This document shows, piece by piece, positions 17,932 to 25,875 of a stretch of 64,000 nt of DNA. The DNA lies in NCBI GenBank assembly GCA_938015595.1, contig CALLPI010000016.1, positions 62,001 through 126,000 on the forward strand, in the 5' to 3' direction. Each line of letters begins with the position of its first letter. Positions within the stretch are counted from its first letter, which is position 1. The DNA comes from an uncultured Saprospiraceae bacterium (GTDB lineage: Bacteria > Bacteroidota > Bacteroidia > Chitinophagales > Saprospiraceae). The notes under the pieces are model-generated. The model did not search any database, was not told the DNA's origin, and worked only from the letters and a program-made list of their open reading frames with translations. A program made the translations under genes and the position numbers.

Positions 17932-18884
17932 ACTGGAATACTGCTATTGCCGAATTTCGCGCACACCTGCTACTGGAGCGCTCTTTGTCGGTACATACTG
18001 TGGAGGCTTACCTATCGGATGTAGGCAAGTTAGAACAATACATTCGGCTAAGCGGCCAGGACATCGAACCAACTAACGTGAGCACCAATACCCTGACGCA
18101 GTTTTTGGGTTGGCTTAGCAGCCTCGGCCTAAGCGCTCGCTCACAAGCTCGTCTGTTGTCGGCTTTAAAAACCTTTTACAAATATCTCGTACAAGAACAT
18201 CTGACTTCGCACGACCCCACCGAGTTGCTCAGCGGTCCGCGCCTGCCCCGCTACCTGCCTGAGGTACTCAGCGTGGAGGAAATGCAACGCATGTTGGACG
18301 CCATAGATCTGAGCACGCCCCATGGCACGCGCAACCGCGCTATGCTCGAAACGCTCTATGCTTGCGGGCTACGCGTATCTGAACTAGTGGACTTGCGCCT
18401 ATCGCACCTCTACCTGGACATTGGCTTCGTCAAAGTCATCGGCAAAGGCAACAAAGAGCGCATCGTGCCTATAGGTGAAGAGGCCATCAAGCACATCCAA
18501 CTTTACATAGAAGGCGTGCGCCGGGGTATGCTGCACATCCACAAAGACCACGCCAACTACCTGTTTCTCAACAACCGGGGGCGTAAGCTCACCCGTGTAA
18601 TGGTGTTTTTGATTATCAAGGAACTGGCCGCCTTGGCCGGTATTCAAAAAAACGTGAGCCCGCATACTTTCCGGCATTCGTTTGCCACCCACCTAATTGA
18701 AGGGGGCGCCGACCTCAAAGCCGTACAGGACATGCTGGGCCACGAATCTATCCTTACTACAGAGATTTACACACACCTGGATACGGCATACCTGCGCGAA
18801 ACGGTGTTGCAATATCACCCGCGCAACCGTCCGGAGGTATTCAGTTCATCATCAGAAATTCCTCCACCACCACTTCTGGGCTGA
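17928..18884 (+). CDS. xerD: Site-specific tyrosine recombinase XerD-like
   Basis: A 318-residue tyrosine recombinase that resolves chromosome dimers at dif with its partner. The N-terminal SAM-like core-binding domain spans about 1-90. Catalytic residues are all visible: Arg in 'YACGLRVSELVDLRL', Lys in 'VIGKGNKERIVPIG', HxxR in 'SPHTFRHSFATHLIEGG', His in 'LGHESILTTEIY' and the Tyr nucleophile in 'IYTHLD'. The family usually ends soon after YHPRN; here about 18 extra residues follow, and the last 44 bp overlap the 3' end of the convergent ssb gene. Translation is probably coupled to the upstream flavoprotein through ATGA. Confidence 0.93.
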   Translation: MNWNTAIAEFRAHLLLERSLSVHTVEAYLSDVGKLEQYIRLSGQDIEPTNVSTNTLTQFLGWLSSLGLSARSQARLLSALKTFYKYLVQEHLTSHDPTELLSGPRLPRYLPEVLSVEEMQRMLDAIDLSTPHGTRNRAMLETLYACGLRVSELVDLRLSHLYLDIGFVKVIGKGNKERIVPIGEEAIKHIQLYIEGVRRGMLHIHKDHANYLFLNNRGRKLTRVMVFLIIKELAALAGIQKNVSPHTFRHSFATHLIEGGADLKAVQDMLGHESILTTEIYTHLDTAYLRETVLQYHPRNRPEVFSSSSEIPPPPLLG

Positions 18885-19170
18885 CGCGCTTCACGCCGCT
18901 CTTGTCTTCATAAGTGCTGTAGGTGAGCTTGCCTTTCACTATAATTTCCTTGCCTTTCTTCAGCGATTCCTGCATGCGCTCGGCCAATTTGCCCCAGGCC
19001 ACACACACGTGCCACTGAGTAGTGGTTACGGCTTCGCCCTTTTCGTTGCGATACAGCTCGTTGGTAGCCAAGGATAGCCGCGCCTTGGTACGTCCGCTTT
19101 CAAAAGTTTTCACTTCGGGGTCTCGGCCTAGGTGGCCAATGAGGGTTACGCTGTTGCGAATAGTAGACAT
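18841..19170 (-). CDS. ssb: Single-stranded DNA-binding protein, short paralog 1
   Basis: A 109-residue OB-fold SSB started at 19170 (MSTIRNSVTLIGHLGRDPEV); an upstream extension rich in Phe is unlikely. The core is typical: 'TQWHVCVAWGKLAERMQESL' and 'KKGKEIIVKGKLTYSTYEDK'. It ends EEFLMMN just after the OB fold, so it lacks both the flexible linker and the acidic DDDLPF-type tip that recruits repair and replication partners. It lies 35 bp downstream of a second short ssb; both are on the minus strand. Its 3' end overlaps xerD tail-to-tail by 44 bp. Confidence 0.9.
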   Translation of the reverse strand: MSTIRNSVTLIGHLGRDPEVKTFESGRTKARLSLATNELYRNEKGEAVTTTQWHVCVAWGKLAERMQESLKKGKEIIVKGKLTYSTYEDKSGVKRVSPEVVVEEFLMMN

Positions 19171-19205
19171 GATAAGGTGTGTTTTAAAGATGAAGAGAAA
19201 TGATT

Positions 19206-19535
19206 TCAATGGATGAGCATAAACTCACTAACGACCACCTCGGAGGTGTAGCGCACAGTGCCATTCTTGTCTTCGTACTTGCGGTGGGTGAGTTTACCCT
19301 GCACGGCGATTTCCTTTCCTTTTTTACCCATCACGTGCATTATTTCGGCCAGCTTACCCCAAGCTACCAATTGATGCCATTGTACTTCTACCGTTTTTTC
19401 GCCGACATCGTTGCGATACACCTCGCGGGTTGCTATGCCGGCTCGCGCCATCACGCGGCCGTTTCCTAAGGATTTGAGTTCTACATCGCGGCCCAAATTA
19501 CCAATGAGCTGTACACGATTGCGCAGGTTGTTCAT
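19206..19535 (-). CDS. ssb: Single-stranded DNA-binding protein, short paralog 2
   Basis: A 109-residue OB-fold SSB, the same length as its neighbour and clearly a paralog ('NRVQLIGNLGRDVELKSLGN', 'VQWHQLVAWGKLAEIMHVMG', 'KGKEIAVQGKLTHRKYEDKN'). Like its neighbour it ends right after the OB domain (SEFMLIH) and has no acidic tail. A tandem duplication is the simplest origin, though the two differ at many positions, so it is not recent. An array of five helically phased sites lies 115-165 bp upstream of its ATG. The main replicative SSB with a tail is presumably elsewhere. Confidence 0.9.
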   Translation of the reverse strand: MNNLRNRVQLIGNLGRDVELKSLGNGRVMARAGIATREVYRNDVGEKTVEVQWHQLVAWGKLAEIMHVMGKKGKEIAVQGKLTHRKYEDKNGTVRYTSEVVVSEFMLIH

Positions 19536-19650
19536 GACTTAAAGATTTTAAAACGTGAGCAAAAATAAAACCTCGTGCCGTCGGGGCTTGATACCGTGCT
19601 GTTCCGAACGACGAGGCAAAGATGCAGGCGGTCTTTTCGGATAGTCGTAT

Positions 19651-19700
19651 GATAAACGTTTAGTTACGTTTATATACGTTTGTAAACGTTTGTAAACGAA
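19651..19700 (-). promoter_or_regulatory. Array of five ACGTT sites at exact 10-bp spacing
   Basis: Five consecutive 10-mers each end in ACGTT or ACGAA: ACGTT at 19656-19660, 19666-19670, 19676-19680 and 19686-19690, and ACGAA at 19696-19700. The six-base word ACGTTT occurs four times in a row; TAAACGTTTA and AAACGTTTG give local palindromes. A 10-bp period puts every site on the same face of the helix, as for cooperative binding of a regulator. It lies just upstream of the likely ssb promoter. Confidence 0.7.
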
Positions 19701-19883
19701 TAACAATGCTCCGAAAAACAAGCAAAAAATTGATTACCAGCACTTTAAATCATGAAGCCCCAATAGATGCAAAGGCACACAGAATGTAAGATTAAAACGG
19801 AGCGAAGGCTGCTCCAAGCGCTTGCTTTTGCTGGATGCCAGGTTTGCCTGCGCCTCAGGCTACCCGCTTTGTTATATGAGAGT

Positions 19884-19957
19884 TATACTTCGGCTCGCTA
19901 AGTTTTGTGCACAACATCCGCAAATCATGCACAAAACTTGGCGTTGCTCAGTATGTA
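19884..19957. repeat. Dispersed palindromic repeat, copy 1
   Basis: Core arms CGCTAAGTTTTGTGCA and TGCACAAAACTTGGCG pair with a single mismatch around a 16-nt loop containing ACATCCGCAAATC. The same element recurs at 42774-42846 and, inverted, at 55761-55832. There is no T-run next to the stem, so it is more like a REP/MITE element than a terminator. Confidence 0.75.
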
Positions 19958-20100
19958 TGAGAATGGCTTTTCCATGCAATGACACGGCATCGCGCTCCCT
20001 GCAGATTTGCAGTAGGCAGATTTTTTTGATAGTTTGGTAAAGAGGATACAGCGCTAGCAAGACTTGTTCCCCTTCGCCAGGCATCGTACAAAAGTTGCTC

Positions 20101-20351
20101 CTACTTTTTCTTTATCAGGCTAGCAATAAACAGTACTACAATAGCCCCCAGTACGCTGGTGAGAATAAGGCTGACCGTAGGGCTTCCAACTTTTATAGAA
20201 ATGCCCAGCTTGCTCAGTAGCCAGCCCCCACAAAGGAGCCGACGATACCCAGTACGATGTTCCACAGCAAGCCAAAGCCACCACCTTTCCAAATGAGGCC
20301 AGCAAGCTAGCCCGCTACTGCCCCAATGACAAGGATGTAAAGGAGTTCCAT
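20101..20351 (-). pseudogene. Broken GlsB/YeaQ/YmgE-family membrane protein gene
   Basis: Read from the ATG at 20351, the minus strand gives MELLYILVIGAVAG, a TAG stop (20307-20309) where the family has Trp, then LAGLIWKGGGFGLLWNIVLG followed by IVGSFVG, and then a 1-bp loss in a G-run. In the next frame it continues GWLLSKLGISIKVGSPTV to a C-terminus ASLIKKK. Together these cover the whole of a roughly 82-residue transglycosylase-associated (GlsB/YeaQ/YmgE) small membrane protein. One nonsense and one frameshift lesion in 250 bp make it very likely a pseudogene. Intact members are linked to stress and stationary phase. Confidence 0.8.
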
Positions 20352-20562
20352 ACTTTTAAAGATTTTGAAGCAGACAGGTTGAAGCGCCCGCCGGCTTGGT
20401 TAGAGAAAAGGAATGTCCGCCAGTAAAATTATTCAAGAAAATGCTATTAAGCCTATACTGCTTATGAAAATACTCCTTACAAAACCTATTGTAGCACGCC
20501 AGCTGACAGATGTAGGCTGCCTTTACAAGGTCATCTTCACGCCGACACTAATACTCACCGGC

Positions 20563-20596
20563 GAAAAAAAAGCCCTGTTGCGTTACAACAGAGCTT
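20563..20596 (-). terminator. Intrinsic terminator after the tRNA pair
   Basis: On the minus strand, AGCTCTGTTG, loop TAACG, then CAACAGGGCT is followed by eight T residues. It lies immediately downstream of the tRNA-Met gene and ends the tRNA transcript. Confidence 0.85.
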
Positions 20597-20602
20597 ATGG
20601 CC

Positions 20603-20679
20603 TGGTGGTCCCTGCAGGGCTCGAACCTGCGACCCGCTGATTATGAGTCAGCTGCTCTAACCGACTGAGCTAAGGGACC
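20603..20679 (-). tRNA. tRNA-Met (CAU), or tRNA-Ile2
   Basis: A full cloverleaf reads on the minus strand from GGTCCCTTAGCTC. The acceptor stem GGTCCCT pairs with AGGGACC, followed by A and an encoded CCA. The anticodon loop is CTCATAA with anticodon CAT. The T arm GCAGGTTCGAGCCCTGC is intact. CAT with these identity bases could be elongator Met or lysidine-modified Ile2; the latter cannot be excluded from sequence alone. Confidence 0.9.
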
Positions 20680-20694
20680 TTAAAGCAAAAAGTG

Positions 20695-20769
20695 TGGTAG
20701 TCCCGCCAGGAATCGAACCTGGATCTTGGGCTCCGGAAACCCACATACTATCCGTTGTACTACAGGACC
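20695..20769 (-). tRNA. tRNA-Arg (CCG)
   Basis: A cloverleaf on the minus strand from GGTCCTGTAGTAC to an encoded CCA. The anticodon stem TGGGT/GCCCA closes the loop TTCCGGA, giving anticodon CCG (Arg, codon CGG). The T arm CCAGGTTCGATTCCTGG is perfect. It is 15 bp upstream of the tRNA-Met gene on the same strand and shares its terminator. Confidence 0.93.
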
Positions 20770-20837
20770 AACCTGTTCAATCGGAGCGCAAAGATATGGT
20801 ATTTTATCTATACAAGTCAATACTGTGGGAGGCATTT

Positions 20838-21425
20838 TTATCCGCTGCGCAACTGCCTGCTACCTTGAAAGATGCGCTGCTCTACGGTATTGAGCAGCCA
20901 GTGAGGTTTCTGAGGCCGCCAGGCAATATCATTGAATGCCTCTCCGAAATGCACAAAAAACTGAAGGCGCGTGTCTGCCATTTCCTCGGCAACGTGAGGC
21001 AACGTGTTAATACAGCATATCCAGCCACCTTCCTCTACGGCCTCCTCATACCACTCCTCGTAGTAGCAGTCATCGGAGCCGTGAAAGTTGAGTACATTCT
21101 CGCAAATAAGTACAAATTTGTAGATGCCTTCTGCAATCATCGGCTCTATTACCCGGCGCTTGAGATACATGATGTCGTTGTGCAGGCAGTCGTTCCACTC
21201 ACCGATAAGCTCCATAATGGCAAAGCCATAGTCATAGTGCACATACAGCACTTTCATATATAGTGTAGAGGATCCAAACTCATCCCAGTCAGGATGAATA
21301 TAATAGTTATATACAGCGCAGGTGTAGTACATGCGGTCTTTTTTCTGCCCGAAAAACGGTGAGCGCTCGTCTTCGTGGGCGAGGTAGGCTTGTTGCCAGC
21401 GATGAAATGGCGCGATGTCGTGCAT
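20838..21425 (-). CDS. Conserved hypothetical protein, Bacteroidota
   Basis: A 195-residue cytoplasmic protein when started at 21425 (MHDIAPFHRWQQAYLAHEDE). It is rich in aromatic and acidic residues, with 'TCAVYNYYIHPDWDEFGSST', 'YDYGFAIMELIGEWNDCLHN' and 'NFHGSDDCYYEEWYEEAVEE'. The high density of Trp, Tyr, Asp and Cys in short motifs suggests a conserved enzyme-like or binding core. I recall similar uncharacterised proteins in Bacteroidota but cannot name a function. It is divergent from pepT across about 100 bp. Confidence 0.8.
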   Translation of the reverse strand: MHDIAPFHRWQQAYLAHEDERSPFFGQKKDRMYYTCAVYNYYIHPDWDEFGSSTLYMKVLYVHYDYGFAIMELIGEWNDCLHNDIMYLKRRVIEPMIAEGIYKFVLICENVLNFHGSDDCYYEEWYEEAVEEGGWICCINTLPHVAEEMADTRLQFFVHFGEAFNDIAWRPQKPHWLLNTVEQRIFQGSRQLRSG

Positions 21426-21528
21426 AACTATCCTATTAAAAACAGAGCGTAGGAATTTGTTGACGCAACGCATTTTTTTTTCTGAGCCAGCAATTCTACC
21501 TTACCTTTACCTGCAAAATCATACTTCC

Positions 21529-22776
21529 ATGGCTCTTGCTTTTCGTCACAGTGCACTGGAGCGCTTCCTGCGCTACGTAATCATAGATACCCAATCCGAC
21601 CCTAATTCTACAACCATACCTTCTACTCAAAAACAGAAAAACCTGGGGCGCCTAGTGGTCAAAGAGCTTAAAGCCATAGGCATTACCGATGCCCAGCTCG
21701 ACAGATACGGATACGTGTATGCCACCATCCCGGCCAATACCGACAAGAACGTGCCCGTCATCTGTTATTGCTCTCACATGGATACCTCGCCCGATTGCAG
21801 CGGCGCTGGCGTCAAGCCCATTGTGCACAAGAATTACCAAGGACAAGACATTGTACTGCCTGACGATCCCACCCAGGTCATACGCCTAACTGAGCATCCT
21901 GATCTGGCCGAGCAAATGGGGCACGACATCGTCACTGCATCAGGTACTACGCTGCTGGGCGCCGACAACAAAGCCGGCATTGCCGCCATTATGGACGCCG
22001 CCGAGTTTCTCATGACTCACTCCGAGCTCAAGCACGGCGCTATCAGAATTCTCTTCACCCCAGATGAAGAAATTGGTCGCGGCGTGGACAAGGTAAACCT
22101 CAAAAAACTGGGTGCTCAATTTGCCTATACTGTGGACGGCGAACGCCTCGGTTCTCTTGAAGACGAAACCTTCTCTGCCGACGCTGCCGTTATCACTATC
22201 GCTGGTGTGGCTGCTCATCCAGGGTTTGCCAAAGATAAAATGGTTAATGCACTTAAAGTAGCGGCCGAAGTGGTAGCCCGCCTACCTAAACATCGCCTCT
22301 CGCCTGAGCGTACGGAAGGTCGTGAAGGTTTTGTTCATCCTGTATCTTTCAGCGGCAGCCTGGAGACTGCCACCTTGCGCTTCATTGTGCGCGATTTCAG
22401 CGAAGACGGCCTTCACCAACACGAAGCTGAACTTAAGGCCATCCTAGATGCTGTGCTAGTGGACTACCCCGGCGCTACAGCCACCTTTGAGGTCATCGAG
22501 CAATATCGCAACATGAAGACAGTGCTCCAGCAGCATCCTCACGTAACGGAGTACGCTCTGGAAGCTATACGTCGGGCTGGTGTGGAGCCGCGTCTGTCCA
22601 GTATTCGGGGTGGCACGGATGGCTCGCGCCTGTCGTTCATGGGCTTACCCTGCCCCAACATCTTTGCCGGCGAGCACGCCTTTCACTCCCGCCTGGAGTG
22701 GGTGTCCGTGCAGGATATGGAAAAAGCCGCCGAGACCCTGGTACACTTGGCACTGGTGTGGGAAGAGCGCTCGTGA
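21529..22776 (+). CDS. pepT: Peptidase T (tripeptide aminopeptidase)
   Basis: A 415-residue M20-family di-zinc aminopeptidase that releases the N-terminal residue of tripeptides in the cytosol. Metal and catalytic residues are visible: His and Asp in 'CYCSHMDTSPDCSGAGV', the bridging Asp in 'TTLLGADNKAGIAAIMDA', catalytic Glu in 'RILFTPDEEIGRGVDKV', Asp in 'FAYTVDGERLGSL', and the last His in 'NIFAGEHAFHSRLEWVSV'. Start at 21529 (MALAFRHSALERFLRYVIID) chosen over upstream codons, which give a hydrophobic run not seen in the family. Length is normal. Confidence 0.95.
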   Translation: MALAFRHSALERFLRYVIIDTQSDPNSTTIPSTQKQKNLGRLVVKELKAIGITDAQLDRYGYVYATIPANTDKNVPVICYCSHMDTSPDCSGAGVKPIVHKNYQGQDIVLPDDPTQVIRLTEHPDLAEQMGHDIVTASGTTLLGADNKAGIAAIMDAAEFLMTHSELKHGAIRILFTPDEEIGRGVDKVNLKKLGAQFAYTVDGERLGSLEDETFSADAAVITIAGVAAHPGFAKDKMVNALKVAAEVVARLPKHRLSPERTEGREGFVHPVSFSGSLETATLRFIVRDFSEDGLHQHEAELKAILDAVLVDYPGATATFEVIEQYRNMKTVLQQHPHVTEYALEAIRRAGVEPRLSSIRGGTDGSRLSFMGLPCPNIFAGEHAFHSRLEWVSVQDMEKAAETLVHLALVWEERS

Positions 22777-22794
22777 GTGCACTCTTTTTTCTTC

Positions 22795-25677
22795 TTACTC
22801 TACCGTCCACTTTGTGCGCTGCGTCTGCCCATTCATGTTCACGGCTATCTGATAGTTGCCCTTTTGGACGTATATTTTGCCATCGGGCGCAGGCTTCACT
22901 ACAATGGGCTTCTCGTCGGGTTTTACCTTTTCGTTAAGCCACGCGCGATACGCCTCGGATGCGCTCTCGTCAATAATTAGATCGTAGGCAGGGTAGTTCA
23001 ATCCTTTTTCGAGGTTAATTTCCCATTGGCGCAGCGCCAATCCCGATTCTGTACTCAGAGTGATACGTGCCTTGCCTCCTTGCCGAGTATAAATAGGTAT
23101 GGGCAACTTTTGAGGCGCGGGCGCCCACCAGCCAGTGGCGCCCCATCTGGGGCTGTATCGGGTCCTGGGCACGTCGAAAACGATGAGGTCTTTGGCCAGA
23201 TTTTCAGCAGTGAGCTGCTGGAGTTCTTTCACGTTGCCTATATAAATGGAGCGCCCGTGTGTACCCACCACCAGCTCTGCCTCACGGGGGTGTACCAGCA
23301 AGTCGTGCACAGCCACAGCTGGCAAGCCGTTGTCTAGCAGCATAAAGTTTTGCCCCCTATCTAAGGAAATATACAGGCCATGATCCGTACCTACGTAGAG
23401 CAAGTCGGAGTTTTGAGGGTCTTCGCGTACTACGTTGATGGGTTCCATAGGTAAGTTGGCACCCAGTTTTTGCCAGGTTTGGCCATAGTCATTGCTCAGG
23501 TAGAGCATAGGCTCGAAGTTGTCCCAGCGGTAGCCATTGAGGCTAACAAAAACGCGGCTCTCAGCATGAGCGGAAGCAATGACGCGGCTCACCCACATGT
23601 CTTTAGGCAAGCCGGCGCTGATGTTGGTCCATCGCAGGCCGCCATCCTGGCTCACGTGCACAAGGCCATCGTCAGAGCCAGCGTAGAGCAAGCCGAAGCG
23701 CAAAGGCGACTCGTGCAGGGCAGTGAGTGTGCCGTAGGGCACATCGCCTTTTCGGCCGCCGTTGGTCAGATCGTTCGAGATAGGAGCAAAGTTATTGCCT
23801 TGGTCAAAAGAGCGATACACCCTGTTGGCGCCTATGTAGAGGATATCCTGGTTGTGTACAGAGAGGTGTATGGGCGTTTGCCAGTTCCAGCGTAGCGGGG
23901 CTTCGCCTAGCTCATGCTTGGGCGTGATATATTTGCGCTCACCGGTTTTGGTATGAATGCGGAAGTAATTGCCAAATTGAAACCCAGTATAAACGGTGGC
24001 GTTGTCGCGGGTGTCCACGGCCACCTGCATGCCATCGCCCCCCAACAAAGCCTTCCAGGGGTACTGGCCGCTGTCGTGCCATTCTACGCTGTGGCGGTAG
24101 TTGGAGGGGCCATACCATACGCCGTTGTCTTGCAAGCCGCCATACACCTGATACGGGCGGGCCATATCTACGGCAATAGCATAGAACTGCCCCACTGCCG
24201 GCGTATTGCATTTGATCCAGTTTTCGCCGTCGTCATAGGAGATATTGAGGCCGCCATCCGTACCCAGGATGAGATGCCCAGGGCGGCGCGGGTTTATCCA
24301 CAGTGCGTGGTGGTCGCCGTGTACGTTTTCGCCATTGACAGAGCGCCAGGTTCGGCCGCCGTCGTCAGAGCGAATAATGGGCACACCCAGTATGAAGAGC
24401 TTGTTCACGTCGTAGGGCGCTACGCGAATCTGGCCAAAGTAATACCCATAAGAGCTATACACATCATTGATGTAGTCTTTGTGGGTGCGCCGCCAGGTAC
24501 GGCCATTGTCGTCAGAGCGATATACCTCTAAACCGATAACTTCGGAGGACAGCAACAGGGCATTCGCATCTTCTGTATATTGCACCAGTGCCGAGGGTTT
24601 GATGACGTCGTTTTTGACCATTTCAATGACTTTGTCGGCAGAGTATTTTTCGGGGAAGCCCTTACTGTTGAGATAATCTTTGATTTTGTACTTGGGCAAC
24701 TGCACAAAGGTTTCCTTGTCCATGTTGCGCAGGGCATTTATACTGAGCACGTCGGGGTCTTCTGCTTTAGGTGGGCGCAAGTTGTAGTTGTCAATGGCAG
24801 CGTAGAGGGTAGTCTTAGCGCCGTTTTTATGAATAGCCAAGCCAATGCGGCCTGCGCCAGCATCAGCAGGAAAACCAGCAGAGGGTAGGCGCGTCCATTT
24901 TTCACCGCCGTCAATACTTTTGTAAATGGCACTTCCTGTACCTGATTCCACAAAATTCCAGGCGCGACGTTCCCGCTCCCAAGTTGCGGCGTACAATACC
25001 TTAGGGTCAAGAGGGTCGGCAATGAGGTCTATGGCTCCGGTGTTGTCATTGATATAGAGCACCTTGCGCCAGGTTTTGCCGCCATCGGTAGTTTTGAACA
25101 CCCCGCGTTCCGGGTTGGGCGAGTACAAATGCCCCATTGCAGCAACCCACACAATGTTGGGATTTGTAGGATGCAGTACAATGCGGCCTATGTGATGACT
25201 TTCTCCCAAGCCCAGATGCTGCCAAGTTTTACCTCCATCTATACTCTTAAATATGCCAACACCAGCATAGGACGAACGGCTGGAGTTGACCTCACCGCTG
25301 CCCAGCCAAATGATATTGCGCGACCAGTTGACAGCAATATCGCCTATGGTCATTACCACCTCGTGGTCAAAAATCGGATGGAATGATGTGCCATTATTCA
25401 CGGTTTTCCAAAGCCCGCCGGAAGCATATGCTACATAGAAATGGCTGGGGTCTGTAGGCGAAACATCCACGTCGGCCACTCGACCACTCATCACCGTAGG
25501 ACCCACACTTCGGAAGGCAATACCATTAGCTATAGAGGCTGCTCGTGCTGCTTGCCGTTGCTCTATAACGCGCAGGCGCTCGGCAGCCGGCGTAAAAGGA
25601 GGCTGAACTGGCTGAGCAGCCAGGTAGCACAAACTCATACACAACACAACAAGACACAGAATAACAAAGCGATTCAT
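22795..25677 (-). CDS. Secreted sortilin-like/Asp-box beta-propeller protein
   Basis: A 960-residue exported protein: signal peptide MNRFVILCLVVLCMSLCYLA, cut near AAQP. The body carries about ten Asp-box motifs (SxDxGxTW type), among them 'SIDGGKTWQ', 'TTDGGKTWR', 'SDDNGRTWR', 'SDDGGRTWR', 'SQDGGLRWT' and 'SNDYGQTWQ', which fold as the tips of beta-propeller blades. This matches the VPS10/sortilin-like glycosyl-hydrolase-annotated proteins abundant in Bacteroidota; a hydrolase activity is not shown by the sequence. The last 100 residues are a separate small beta domain. No C-terminal type IX sorting motif is evident (ends TQRTKWTVE). Confidence 0.88.
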   Translation of the reverse strand: MNRFVILCLVVLCMSLCYLAAQPVQPPFTPAAERLRVIEQRQAARAASIANGIAFRSVGPTVMSGRVADVDVSPTDPSHFYVAYASGGLWKTVNNGTSFHPIFDHEVVMTIGDIAVNWSRNIIWLGSGEVNSSRSSYAGVGIFKSIDGGKTWQHLGLGESHHIGRIVLHPTNPNIVWVAAMGHLYSPNPERGVFKTTDGGKTWRKVLYINDNTGAIDLIADPLDPKVLYAATWERERRAWNFVESGTGSAIYKSIDGGEKWTRLPSAGFPADAGAGRIGLAIHKNGAKTTLYAAIDNYNLRPPKAEDPDVLSINALRNMDKETFVQLPKYKIKDYLNSKGFPEKYSADKVIEMVKNDVIKPSALVQYTEDANALLLSSEVIGLEVYRSDDNGRTWRRTHKDYINDVYSSYGYYFGQIRVAPYDVNKLFILGVPIIRSDDGGRTWRSVNGENVHGDHHALWINPRRPGHLILGTDGGLNISYDDGENWIKCNTPAVGQFYAIAVDMARPYQVYGGLQDNGVWYGPSNYRHSVEWHDSGQYPWKALLGGDGMQVAVDTRDNATVYTGFQFGNYFRIHTKTGERKYITPKHELGEAPLRWNWQTPIHLSVHNQDILYIGANRVYRSFDQGNNFAPISNDLTNGGRKGDVPYGTLTALHESPLRFGLLYAGSDDGLVHVSQDGGLRWTNISAGLPKDMWVSRVIASAHAESRVFVSLNGYRWDNFEPMLYLSNDYGQTWQKLGANLPMEPINVVREDPQNSDLLYVGTDHGLYISLDRGQNFMLLDNGLPAVAVHDLLVHPREAELVVGTHGRSIYIGNVKELQQLTAENLAKDLIVFDVPRTRYSPRWGATGWWAPAPQKLPIPIYTRQGGKARITLSTESGLALRQWEINLEKGLNYPAYDLIIDESASEAYRAWLNEKVKPDEKPIVVKPAPDGKIYVQKGNYQIAVNMNGQTQRTKWTVE

Positions 25678-25846
25678 TGTAAAAGTAAAGTTGATTCAGA
25701 CAAAAGTATGTATAAATGTATAAAAATCCGCATCGGCCAAATATGATCTGCGCCAAAAGCAACCCGAATAACATCACCAACAACTCTTTCTCTGAGGCTG
25801 CCCTGCGCGCAATGGATATTTTTTGAAAATAATATGACCAATGGCG

Positions 25847-25854
25847 TACTTTTG
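25847..25854 (+). promoter_or_regulatory. Bacteroidota -7 box TACTTTTG for yebC
   Basis: Exact TAnnTTTG match followed by CG, 22 bp before the yebC ATG at 25876. Confidence 0.65.
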
Positions 25855-25875
25855 CGCCGCCAAAAAAGTAATCGT

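Larger units (their letters stand above)
19536..20100. other. Intergenic region upstream of the ssb pair (565 bp)
   Basis: No gene. It holds a possible minus-strand promoter word (CATCTTTG on the minus strand, about 19617-19624), the 10-bp-phased site array at 19651-19700, and the first copy of the dispersed palindrome near 19884-19957. The plus-strand frame across the palindrome is a by-product of the repeat. Confidence 0.7.

Noticed and set aside
19822-20040. 72-residue frame across the dispersed palindrome
   Set aside because: Cys-Arg-rich translation arises from the repeat itself; similar translations appear at the other two copies.
22795-25677. True glycosyl hydrolase assignment for the propeller protein
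   Set aside because: Only Asp-box propeller motifs are visible; no catalytic Asp/Glu pattern of a sialidase could be identified.
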